Below, in pieces: positions 43,161 to 53,293 of a stretch of 64,000 nt of DNA; within the stretch, counting starts at the first letter, position 1; each line of letters starts with the position of its first letter. The notes under the pieces are model-generated. The model was not told the origin of the DNA. It did not search any database and saw only the letters and a program-made list of their open reading frames with translations. Location: assembly GCA_956465555.1 (NCBI GenBank), contig OY101118.1, forward strand, positions 1,612,001-1,676,000, written 5' to 3'. The stretch is from Nitzschia sp. pyKryTriq1. Its lineage: Eukaryota; Bacillariophyta; Bacillariophyceae; Bacillariales; Bacillariaceae. Both the position numbers and the translations under genes were made by a program.

Positions 43161-44408
43161 ATGATTCTGCGACTACCATTGATATTTTTGTCGTGTCGAA
43201 TTGCTGCCAGCTTTACTTTGTTCGAAAGCGCAACAAGAAGCTTCAAGTGCAACAATGTGGCCCTCCGCGATACTGGTACCGCCACCGCGCAAGCGGAGGC
43301 TACCCCAGCCGTGGCGTCAGCTCCCCGTACTCCTTTTAAAATTTTCAATGACCACAACGTGGAGCGAATAGACGAGTCTGATGGCCAGGGGATCAGTCAA
43401 TTGTCCGAAAATGTTGAGGCCCAGAAGGTTCTTCAACCGATCGTGTCGTGGTCCGAAATCCAACGACTCTCATCTAGCACCAAATCCACAATGGAAGAAA
43501 GAATGGAATTTGTTCATCGCTTTTCCTCGACAGGAGGCTATTTATTACTAGAACTGGAGGAAAGTCAAGCATACGTAGTGGAAGACATGTGGGCGTCGCT
43601 GCAAGCATTCTTTGATCGAGAAGATCTGAAAGACGACGAGTTGCATCACCAAACCATCGCTCGTGAAGGCGATGCACATGAGAACTTGGGATACAAATTT
43701 GTGCAGACCTATAATACACCGGGGGACCTTGTCTTGCCAACAACCATTCAGGAAGCTCTTGGAAACTCCCCTACGTCCCAACGTGGAGCTGCCGATTCCT
43801 TCTTGCTGCTAGCTGAGATTGCCTCCAAGATCGCCTCCGTCGTCGCTGCGGGGGCGCTGGATGAAGACCCCGAAGTCATGCAATCGGTGGTAGATGGTCT
43901 TCTCCATACGTCGTCCACGCATTTTGCTAGCTCCAACCATCGCTTATCCCGATACGTCTTGACGGAATCAGAGGCGAATCCACTCAAAGAATCCTTGCGA
44001 AGCCACACCGATTGGACTCTTACAACACCCATCCCTCTGAGTGCGACTTCGGGCCTCCATTTGTGGAAGCCACATTCGAAACAATGGGTTGCACCCGAGG
44101 CACTGGTGACGGGCTTGCCTCTTCCAAGGACCCGCTATGTCGTCGTCTTGGCCGGAAAGTGGATCGAGCTACTCACTAAGCAAAGGGTTTTGGCTTGTGT
44201 GCACCGGGTGGTAACCCAAACCTCCCAAGAGCCCCGTTTGAGTGCTCCTTTCTTTCTTCGACCCAAAGAATTTGTCTTTGAGAGTTTGAGCGGTCAATTC
44301 AACGACCCTGAACAAGCATCGGACGACATGTCAACAGAGGATGCAATAGCCCGAATCCATTCGATGTTTCAAGGTTTTATTGATCTAACGAAAGAAGCCG
44401 ACCGCTAA
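43161..44408 (+). CDS. 2-oxoglutarate/Fe(II)-dependent oxygenase (isopenicillin N synthase-like), secreted or organellar
   Basis: This is an intronless 415-residue protein. Residues 1-18 (MILRLPLIFLSCRIAASF) look like a signal peptide, and AASF then F/L-rich sequence resembles a plastid bipartite presequence. The C-terminal half has the 2OG-Fe(II) jelly-roll motifs: HTDW (H and D iron ligands, about residue 285), GLHLWKPHSKQWV, ACVHRVV (distal histidine) and RLSAPFFLRP (arginine that holds 2-oxoglutarate). The N-terminal half lacks the DIOX_N pattern of plant enzymes. The substrate is unknown. Its tail faces the selenoprotein gene, 268 bp away. Confidence 0.8.
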   Translation: MILRLPLIFLSCRIAASFTLFESATRSFKCNNVALRDTGTATAQAEATPAVASAPRTPFKIFNDHNVERIDESDGQGISQLSENVEAQKVLQPIVSWSEIQRLSSSTKSTMEERMEFVHRFSSTGGYLLLELEESQAYVVEDMWASLQAFFDREDLKDDELHHQTIAREGDAHENLGYKFVQTYNTPGDLVLPTTIQEALGNSPTSQRGAADSFLLLAEIASKIASVVAAGALDEDPEVMQSVVDGLLHTSSTHFASSNHRLSRYVLTESEANPLKESLRSHTDWTLTTPIPLSATSGLHLWKPHSKQWVAPEALVTGLPLPRTRYVVVLAGKWIELLTKQRVLACVHRVVTQTSQEPRLSAPFFLRPKEFVFESLSGQFNDPEQASDDMSTEDAIARIHSMFQGFIDLTKEADR

Positions 44409-44529
44409 TCGATAATGAAACAAACTCGAGAATATTATTGTGTGTTACTCCTAGAGTCGTCAACTACTCTTCGGCCTCTCCGTTTCAACGCCTAACAAAT
44501 AATAGTATGCTGCTTCTAGGCATCGTCTC

Positions 44530-44582
44530 TTGCTTGTCAGTTGCCGAATATCCTGAGGAGTATCTGGCAACGTCATTCGCAT
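44530..44582 (-). promoter_or_regulatory. Candidate SECIS element in the selenoprotein 3' UTR
   Basis: About 100 nt downstream of the selenoprotein stop, the minus strand can fold into a stem-loop. It has ATGA at 44576-44573 and TGA at 44539-44537 where the SECIS quartet should be. The stem GTTGCC/GGCAAC continues with AGATA/TATTC. This gives about 11 pairs below an apical loop of about 10 bases with the sequence CTCC. Most SECIS loops carry AA, a few carry CC; this would be the CC type. The fold is judged by eye only. Confidence 0.4.
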
Positions 44583-44676
44583 TCGTACGAGATATCAACA
44601 GCAGTGAGATTTGTAAGTACATCGCCGGATAGTAGTCATTGTTGATGGCCGTGGCCGTGGCCGTGACACACTCTGT

Positions 44677-45534
44677 CTAGAGGCCAAAGAAGCTAGGGAG
44701 TTGAAAGGCCGGGGCTTTCTTGGTAGCTTCCTCCTTTGCAATCTGGAAAACTCTCTCAATGTCGGGATGATCACCAGGGAGGCGATCGCTCCATCGATAC
44801 CTGATGTCATTTCCATTGACCACAAAAGTACCACCCAGTCGCAATACTCCCTCCGGGATTTCTCCAAACTTCATGTCTTTGGGAATGGGGGCTAGTTTTC
44901 CGGCACTGGTGAGGTAGTCCCAAGCTCCCTTGAGACCCAAATCAGGTGCTTTCATGTTCTTCGCCGCCTCTTTTGCAACGTCCTTGTCTTGTTCATCAAA
45001 ACGTCCGAAACCGGCAGCCTTGTAGGCGTCAAAATTGTAGTCGTCCACAAAGACATTCTCACGATCCACATAGGGATTCTTTTCCAGGAAGAGATTTAGT
45101 TTTTCTTCGTCGCCAATGGAAATGAAAATGGGCCCGGAAATACCAGTCATATCTTCCCTTTGCTGGAGCTCACACCAATCTTTGGTGTAGCTCCAGCAGT
45201 AAGGTCACCCAGCGTGTCGTAGAAAGATTACGATGGAAGTACCCGGGCCCATTTTCTCATCCAAGCGAATTGTTTTGCCGTCAGCGTTCGTCAATATGGC
45301 CGATCGGAGAGCCTTGGCAGTCACGCTCTCTGGAATAACGTCATCTGGCATAGCACACGGAGCCTGCTCACCAGTGGTTGATGATGTGCTCGAGAGTATC
45401 AAAAGACTAGACTGCGATGCATCTACCGTCGCCATCGAGGAGCCTCGAAAGGCATTGGGCTGGAAGGCCGTGGCACTGAAGGTAGCAGCCGCAAAGGCTG
45501 CGACTGCTACTACAGCAGAGTAACCAAATTTCAT
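44677..45534 (-). CDS. Selenoprotein of the PRXL2/SelU-SelL-like AhpC-TSA family, Sec in a UxxC site
   Basis: One frame runs from ATG 45534 to 44677 (285 residues) interrupted only by TGA at 45207-45205. Reading TGA as selenocysteine gives VIFLRHAG-U-PYC at residues 102-113. Related thioredoxin-fold antioxidant proteins have 'FLRHxGCxxC' there, so Sec replaces the catalytic cysteine exactly. The frame stays open on both sides: 18 codons (PYCWSYTKDWCELQQRED) link to MTGISGPIFISIGDEEKLNLFL and the rest of the fold, including GTFVVNGNDIRYRW, the usual late strand. Residues 1-22 (MKFGYSAVVAVAAFAAATFSATA followed by FQP) look like a signal peptide with a diatom plastid-type A-F cleavage site. Likely job: peroxide or thiol redox control, perhaps in the plastid. 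It is divergent from channel B. Confidence 0.88.
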
Positions 45535-45860
45535 CTCGCCTTCTTGCGCTACAGCAGCACTCCCCTTCAGACCTGATTATGTTGTGCTCTAAACTCTTGC
45601 AGGTCTTTTCCGTCATGGTGGTGGTTGTGGTGGTGGTCGTGGTGGTGGTGGTCGTCGTCGTCGTCTGTCGTCAGAGAAGAGGCTGATGTGTTATGTGTTT
45701 CTTCGGCAATTTTTTGGTGTTCTTGGCTGGGACGATCCGCGCGTGCGACGCGTGATACATCGAAAGTGACTATTAATACCCGAAAATAAAAACAGAAAAA
45801 ATAATGATGTAGAGCAGAGACAAATCTCAAATCCATGTTGAAAATGTTCGAGATGTGCAC
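45535..45860. promoter_or_regulatory. Divergent promoter region, selenoprotein/channel B
   Basis: This region of 326 bp lies between the two start codons. It contains a CCACCACC/GTCGTC simple repeat near 45613-45670 and no conserved frame. Confidence 0.4.
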
Positions 45861-47551
45861 ATGAACTGTTCCTCTTGTGACACTTCACAGAATTCCTTGC
45901 ACATGTATGGCACGATGCAGCAATCGGCTACAAACAAGCAGCCGTTGCTGGCGGAAAGTAACGATCGATATCAAGGCGATCAGATTCCGATTGGAACGAC
46001 TTCCGGTGCAACGGCAACGGTAGCGGCAACGACAACGACAACGGCAGCAGGGAACGGGAGCAGACGAGATGGGTTGGTACGAGCGCCGAGTGCAAGGAAT
46101 GGTCCAGTCTTAGCTTTTATCTTGGATAAATCGCACAATCAAAAGAAGCACAGTGACGTACCAGTACCCGTTAGGTCTACTAGCAATTTGGAGCTGACGG
46201 GCGAACATACCCTTGCGACACTTCCACCGAGACCGAAATCGTTTGTGTACACAATGCTGAATCCGCGGTCTGACGCATGGCAAGCAGTCGTCTACAAAGG
46301 CTTCATTGCGGTTGTGATTATTTCAGTGAGTTTGCAACAGTACGACATGTGTGTTGACACGCACTTGGTTTTGGAATATTTATGACCTTCTTTCTGACTG
46401 ATTTCGATGATTCGTACGTGTACCCAAATACGTTCCTCTCAGGATCTTGTGTCATTTGTGATTTCGACCGAGCCAAATCTGAGTGACTACCACAGGCGAG
46501 TCTTCCACATGTGGGAAGGGGTCACCTCTACCATTTTTCTCGTTGAATATATCACGCGTCTGGTGGTGGTCATGGAGTCACAAAAATATTACGAACAAGG
46601 GCCCTTCTGGGGAAGAGTCAGCTATGCTTTGACGTGGTCGGCATTGATCGATTTCTTGGCCACGTTCCCTTTCTTTGCGGAACTTGCAACTGGATGGGAT
46701 TTACCCACTTTGACCTACCTTCGATCCTTTCGGTTGCTCCGCATTTTTAAAACAAGTGGGTTTTCCGAGGCCACGCGAGCCGTGTACAGGGTCATTTATT
46801 ACAATCGCCAGATATTGTATGTCGCTTTATTGATTTGTGTGGGTCTGATCCTGCTGACAGCTGTTCTGATGTACTACTTGAGGCCACAAAATCCAGAACA
46901 CTCACAAGATTTCCAGTCATTGGGGGCGACCATGTACTTATCGACGCTCATGTTAACCGGGCAGGGAGGGCCTGAAGGCGACATGCCGTGGTATACCAAA
47001 GGCGTCGTCCTTCTGACGGGGATCTTCAGTATTGGTATGTTTGCCATACCCGCTAGTATGTTAACCTGGGGATTCGAAGCAGAGGCAGAACGAATGGCAC
47101 AAGTCGCCTATGCCAAACGAAGGCAGCCACAGACCAACGCGGAACAGGACAATTGGTCGTATTCGTCAGAAGACTACTCAACAGGTGAGATGATGGTGCC
47201 GAAATTCATCCGGCAGCAAGCAACACCACGAACCAAACTAACTATTTTTCGCGAATAGATGAGGAATACGTTCGCATCATAGCTGGTGGCGATGGAGAGG
47301 AGGATGAAGACGCCGAGGCAATGAAAACATTCACTTTGGCAGACATTGACGGATCAGGAACTATTTCCTTATCGGAATATTTGGCATTATCCAGAAACCA
47401 GGCAGCAGGGGCAAAGGCAGGGAAATCGTCTATTGCAGTAAATCAAGAGTTGACCGCTCGATTGGACGTTCTGGAGAAACGAATTGAGAATAACAGTCAA
47501 AAGCTCGACAAAATATGCCGTCTGTTGGAGGGAATGCAAGTCAAGAGCTAG
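45861..47551 (+). CDS. Voltage-gated ion channel with EF-hand (channel B)
   Basis: Exons 45861-46325, 46443-47184 and 47259-47551 join in frame to 499 residues. The start may be at 45861, 45903 or 45915. The spliced S1 reads AVVIIS|DLVSFVISTEP. S2 has TIFLVEYITRLVV, S3 has ALIDFLATFPFF, and S4 has RSFRLLRIFK. The pore segment is ATMYLSTLMLTGQGGPEGD. S6 reads MFAIPASMLTWGFEAEAERMAQ. A canonical EF-hand loop (DIDGSGTISLSE, about 431-442) and a C-terminal coiled coil (ELTARLDVLEKRIENNSQKLDKICRLL) follow. The 5' third is Thr/Ser-rich. The second intron sits at the same place (STG/DEEY) as in channel A, which shows common descent. It is tail to tail with channel C, 58 bp apart. Confidence 0.85.
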
Positions 47552-47609
47552 CTAGCTTGACTTCGCTTTTGAAGCGTTCAATGCTTAAGTTTCTCCAGAC
47601 TACTTCTAA

Positions 47610-49250
47610 TCACACAATACGTTGGATATCATCATTTCCCTCTAGCAATTCACAGAGTTTGTCCAACTTCGAGTGAATCGTTGCGACGGATGATTCTAGA
47701 TTTTGCATCCGATGCTGTAGGTTTGCAATGTCGTTTGATAGGGGCTCCGTATCGACCAAAGTGGTTGGTACGTAGGGTGGCTCAGCACGATGGCCTGTGT
47801 TGGCCAGGAAATCAGCAAGTGCAAAATATTTTTTACCCTCTCTATCGTCTTTCATGTAGGCACTTGTCATTTCTTTGATTTTCTCCATGTTTTTGTCGTC
47901 GTCAACTTCTGTGCTTTCGCTTGTGTCTTTGGCAATAATTCTTAGATATTCGTCGTCAGAATTCATAGAATTTGCTCTCTCAGCCGCCACATCTACCATT
48001 GACTTATTTGCTTGTTTGATATCGGCCCTCGTTTTTCGTGCACATCTCTCGGCTTCCGCTTCGAAACCCCACGTCAGGAGACTTACAGGGATTGCATACA
48101 TCGCCACGGACAATGCTCCAGTTAATCCTACGACGACTTTGGTATACCACTGCAGAGGAATTAACATGTGAGTGAGTCGAGAAGACTTCAAGTTCCTTCA
48201 AGGAAAAAAGAAACTCACCGGCATTTCTTCACTGGAACGGATGAACGAGTCTTGACCCGTCAGAATGAGCACAGATAAGTATAGCGTCGATGGTATAGAC
48301 TGGAATCCCACCCCATCGTCTCCTTCTCGCGGTCGACAATAGTACAGCAAAACGGAAGATATCACAACCAGGAAAAAACAAATAAGCAATGCCACCGAGA
48401 GGATCTCTCGATTGAAATAAACCACCCTGTAGCAGGCGCTAAAAGCCCGAGCATAGCCATCAGTTTTCATGATTCTCAGTACTCTGAATATTCTTAAGTA
48501 AGTGAGCGTCGGCATGTCAAAACCAGTCAGCAGCTGGATGAAAAATGGAGCCGTTGCCATCACATCGATGATCGCGTGAAAAGAAACCATCCACCAAAGC
48601 CGACCCAAAACAGGCCCACGATCACCAAACTTTTTATTTTCCACGCAAACAGAGACTCGAGCAATGTACTCGACAAGAAAAATGCTCGTCGTAACGCCCT
48701 CGATGGCTTGAAACCATACCCAGTACTTCACGTATATACGCTCCTCGGTGGAAATGACGAAGGCGATCAAATCGGCAATAATCAAGGTCGAAATAAATTT
48801 CTTAAACACTTCTGCGTACCACACCCCGGAACGGGGATGCAACATCGTGTAGACACAGGAATGATGTTGCTCTAGATCGTCAATTTCTGAAGGTCTTGGC
48901 GTAAAGATGGCGCGTAGGACACCTGATCTTCGTTGGGGGGTATCATGCTTATAAATCGCGGGATGCGCCGATCTTCTCCTGTCAGATGCAGTCATATAAT
49001 TTGTCGGTGTATCGGAAACGTCCATATCATATGCTCGGTAACCTACTGGCTGAGATACAATCCTTCTGTGACCCGAGCCTAAATTCCGTATGCTGTTGCT
49101 GGGGGAATCTACGAGGAGGAAGCCATGACCAACTGGCTGCGAATCCCCTCTCCTGTGACGTGGAGAGTCATACTGCGTCGTTCTATCATGATCATTGAGA
49201 TTGAAATTTTGATAGTAAGATAGATCCTCCTCGTCGATCGGGGACGCCAT
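47610..49250 (-). CDS. Voltage-gated ion channel (channel C), EF-hand decayed
   Basis: Exons 49250-48219 and 48149-47610 join in frame to 523 residues, restoring SSEEMP|WYTKVVVGLTG. The start is ATG 49250 (MASPIDEEDL). S1 ends IADLIAFVISTEE, S2 has IFLVEYIARV, S3 has IIDVMATAPFFI, and S4 (about 258-268) has RIFRVLRIMK. The pore segment is STLYLSVLILTGQDSF, and S6 is MYAIPVSLLTWGFEAEAERCA. The place of the EF-hand loop holds KDDREGKKYFALADF, which lacks the canonical spacing of acidic residues, so calcium binding is doubtful. A coiled coil (NDIANLQHRMQNLESSVATIHSKLDKLCELL) ends the protein. The intron position differs from A and B: it sits before S6 rather than inside it. Confidence 0.85.
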
Positions 49251-49703
49251 CTTGCTTCTTCTTTTTTGAAAAGTGAATTGAAAGAGTTGTTGGAATGGCG
49301 AAATTCGAGGAACGATGTATTGTGCGACAAAATTAGCCGACATCACAAGGGAACGGAACGCCGGCTGGCGACAAAAATTCCGTTGGGCGTTGGGCGGTAT
49401 GCACTCGACAACAAAAACCGTCACACGTCACACGAAGAATAAAATCCGACTGTGACCGTGGTACGTTATTGTTGCAGCCGCTGTGTCCAGCGTGTATTTA
49501 CCAATACAGGTCTCTCTCTCTCTACGAGTACCGGTAGTCTACAAGTAGTAGTAGTAGTAGAGAGAGAGAGAGAGAGATCAGGTAGATCTAGACTAGAGTG
49601 GCTCAAATGGATCAAATTATTAGAATATACAGATGGACGGGTTTCGAGTGTGAAATGTAACAGCCAGTGTTTGTTGGTCGTGATGACCTATATTATTCGT
49701 TCT
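49251..49703. repeat. Intergenic DNA with CT/AG microsatellites that pair
   Basis: A (CT)n tract at about 49509-49522 and an (AG)n tract at about 49558-49577 flank a GTACCGGTA word and a (GTA)n run. The two tracts are complementary and could fold back. No gene is seen in the gap. Confidence 0.75.
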
Positions 49704-51788
49704 TTAAAAGAATTTGGTGGCCTTGCGCCGAAGAGTAAACAAAGCAAGGGATCGGAAAATGACAAAAATCGCGGCCATGGCCATCCAATACCACCAGCTC
49801 TCGTCGGGATCCGCGTCGACAGACTCCATTAGATTTTCGCACATAATATCTGCCGTTTCGGAGCCACATCCATCTCCAAACTCAAGGACAAGGGCGACAC
49901 GAACAGAATAGGTCAGAGCAAAGAGATATCGTGCCCAACTCAACCAAGACGGCATTAAGGCCGGAGCCACAAAAAAGCCTGCGAAGAGAAGTTGAGGTAC
50001 AAAAAGAATTGGAAGCATTTGATTCGCCATTTTTGGGTCCTCCACAGCACAACCGAGGGCAACAGAAAGTGCAGTGCTGGCCATGGCAAGAGTGTAGACG
50101 TTCAAGAAAAACATCCCGAAGTTCGAGCGAAAGCTGATGAGCCAGTATGAAACCAGACAGCTGGCCAGAATCTGGACAGCGGTGATAACGGCTTCGACAG
50201 TCAGTCTCGATAGAAAGTATGAAACGACCGAATAGTGGTTGGTGGAATATTCGCGAAGAAACACTGGACGTTCCTGGGGGAAAGCAAGCAAGGACTGTTG
50301 GGCTGTGCCCATCATTCCCAACATAAGCACCATGATCAAGGCACCAAAATGACTAGACAAGTTGGTGGCAATATCCGATGGTTGATCGCCAACGTCAAAG
50401 AAAATGACCCCAATCAATGTCGACAGAACAATCGAGAATCCAAGTCGTCCTCCCAGGATCGTCTTATCGCGAGCAATATTTTTCACCTCACGAACAAAGA
50501 GCATATACGTCTGAGTCATCATGCCGACTGGCCTCGCGTCGATGCCTTCTGAATTTCGCCTCGAGGTCACAGTAATGCCCAATTCATCTTTTCCATCCTT
50601 GTCGGTGAAGGCATCAGGAAGCTCACGGATGTCCTCTGGAAAGAATCCTCGCTTGTTGAGCTTCTTAATAGATGTCGCTTGAGCCACGGTCATGATCCAA
50701 TCTGCAGGATTGTACTTGGGTGGTATTGGTTTTTTTCGATCAGCGAAGTATTTTGGGACCTCGTCGACCGCTCCTTGGTACATGACTCGGCCCTTATTCA
50801 TCAAGATGAGACGGTCAAATGAGTTGAATATTTCCGATGCTGGCTGGTGAATGGTAAACAGGACACTGGCACCGGAATTGGCAACCTTCTTCAAGACTTT
50901 GCAGAGTTGCAAGGCACTGAAACTATCGAGACCCGACGTAGGCTCGTCGAGGAAGACCATCGTAGGCCGGACAACAAGTTCAACGCCAACGGAAGTTCTC
51001 TTTCTCTCACCCCCAGAGATTCCCTTTAGAAGAGGCCCGCCTATGACAGTATCGGCGCAATGGGTCAATCCAAGTTCCTCGAGCATCAGGTCGGTCAAAT
51101 TAACCAGCTCGTTTTTTGGGGTCACGCGAGGCAAACGCAATTTGGCAGAAAAATAAATGGCTTCTCGTGGGGTAGAGGTTACTTGAAGCGAATCATCCTG
51201 GGCCACGAAAGCAATATGTTGACGAACATTGATATCGGTAGGATCGACGGAATAGTTATTCAAGCGGACGTCTGACTCGATGTGCACGCGTCCACGAGAG
51301 GCGGCTCGTCCCGCCAAGATATTCAAGAGACTGGTCTTTCCAGCTCCACTGTTTCGAAGAAGAGCGAAGGCGTAATTCTATTTGAGTGATGACATTTTTC
51401 AGTCAAGATGAAGAAAATCAAATTAAAAAGAAGACCACACTCACCTGGGTCCCATGATAGCAGTCGTCATGCCGACGGGGACTTCGCCCCAGACATTATC
51501 GAGGAGCTTCCTATCTTCCTTGCCTTTGATGCCAGTCTGTGGAGGTAAAACAAATGCAAAATAGTAAATAAGTGGAGGCGAATAAGCTTTCTAAACTTTC
51601 ATCATAGTCTACTAGTGCAACAGGAATAAACTTACCAGAGTCATATTGACATTACGCCACACCAAAGTCTTGCCTTGACGACGAGCAAAGGGGTCACTAG
51701 GATTGGGCTGCTTTCGGTTGACTTTCGAGGTAGCACCGCTAGCTTCGATATCGGTGTTGTTACCGGTGTAGTCTGTGGAGGACGACAT
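49704..51788 (-). CDS. ABCG-family half ABC transporter
   Basis: Exons 51788-51636, 51536-51445 and 51348-49704 join in frame to 629 residues. The second join rebuilds the Walker A motif IMGP|SGAGKTSLLNILAGR. The other nucleotide-binding motifs are ISGGERKRTS (signature), MVFLDEPTSGLDS (Walker B) and LFTIHQPASE. The membrane domain (about residues 330-629) has six hydrophobic segments and the ABCG-type order with the nucleotide domain first. Half transporters dimerise and usually export lipids, sterols or hydrophobic compounds; the substrate here is unknown. I start at MSSSTDYTG (51788); an upstream open extension is unlike the family. Confidence 0.93.
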
Positions 51789-53293
51789 TTTTTCTTTGTT
51801 TGCTTTGTGGTGGTGATCCTTGGCGATGAAATTGAAGTTTATGAGAGGGAATCGAAGCGAGTTTTCGGTGGAAGGGAGTGACGAATAACGGCATGATTGA
51901 GGAGTCGTCGTCTTTTTGTGTGATCTTGCTAGAAGAACGAGCAGTTTGGAAACGCAACGAACCGCCACTCTTGGGAGGAGCCCCGAAAACAACTCACGGG
52001 TCCGTGGTCTGCATATGCCTCCGATCCGCCACGAAGCCTCTCGGATCCTGCCTCCATCATGATCTGCACAGTCTATAGTAGGGTACCCGGTAGATTGAGT
52101 ATACTGTTACTGTACTTGTGCTCTACTCGCAGTCTACTTCATTCTACCTGTAGCAAGTACATAATATTATTTATTGTATGAGCATGCCACAACTTGAAAA
52201 TATATGCCTCGGAACCGCCACGAAGCCTGCTCTCGCTCGGATCCTGCGCAGAGATAGAGAGCAGGCCTTTTTGACCGGCGAAGTTCGCCGGGTTAGCTAC
52301 TAGTACCAGCAGTAGTAGAACAAAGTTGAAGAAGTATAACTTTTTCAATGCTATTGGGACATTTATTTTTTAAAATCGACCCTTTCACGAAGTTGTACAG
52401 TAAGATGATTCCGTCGGCTCTAGGTGAACTTGTGACTTGTGAGTTCATTGGTCGTCTCCCTTTTGACGGATGACGGATGATGCGATGTGCGATGATGTTG
52501 TGTGTGCTACTTGTACCTGGTACCGGGTACCACCGGTACTGGTACTGTACCAGAACCAGAGAGGTGCACTGTATGTACCTGGTACAAGTACCGGTAGACC
52601 TGGTGGTACGTCCTCGTTCTACCAGTACGAGTACAGTACCAGGTACTGGTACTGGGTACTGGTACGTACAGTAAAAATACAGTACCATCCTTGGGGGTGT
52701 GCGCGCTGTGCGCGTTTCTTCTAAAATATAGTATTGTACTCGTACCGGTAGTCTAATTTGTGCGGGGGCGCACAAAAGAGATTGCAGCCGCCATGCTACA
52801 TTGAATACTCTCTCTCTACTAAAGGAGCGACTTCCTTTCTGCTTTACCGGTATTGCATTACCCGTAGCACGGACAAGAGCCGGTGGGTTTCCATCGGGAC
52901 GACGACGGGACAATCCCAAATTAGCAAGGGGGACGGAAGGGGATCCACTTGGATGTTCCCCGAAAAAGCTTCGTTTGTGCCGTCGGACGTTGTCGGAGGC
53001 AAGTCCGCGCTCCGTCCGCGCTCAACGCCGCGGCGATAAATAATACGTATTAAAAATTCGAGTAAAAAATACGTTGTGCGCGCACTCAGTACCTGTATTT
53101 TCAATCTGCAGTTAGTGGCTACTACAGTACCGGAAGTAGTAGTGGCGCGAAATTTTGAGAGGCACACCAGAAGCAACAATGTGAAATGGTCTCGACACAG
53201 ACTGGTCATTCTCACCTTTGATAAATTTTCATCAGACCCTTGTTTGAGATCGGAAAGTTCAAGGGGCAAATATTCTGAGCCTCCCTTCCGAAA
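51789..53293. other. Gap with degenerate duplication and GTAC tracts
   Basis: A diverged duplication of about 45 bp (near 52012-52056 and 52201-52248) shares the words GCCACGAAGCCT and CTCGGATCCTGC. A dense GTACC/GGTAC tract fills about 52507-52750. No gene can be supported; short open frames in the tract are by-products of the repeat. Confidence 0.6.

Noticed and set aside
44677-45150. A separate gene starting at ATG 45150
   Set aside because: It lacks the active site and first half of the fold; joined through the in-frame TGA it completes the selenoprotein.
52470-52919. Overlapping frames rich in Tyr, Val and Pro
   Set aside because: Products of GTACC repeats on both strands, not protein-like.
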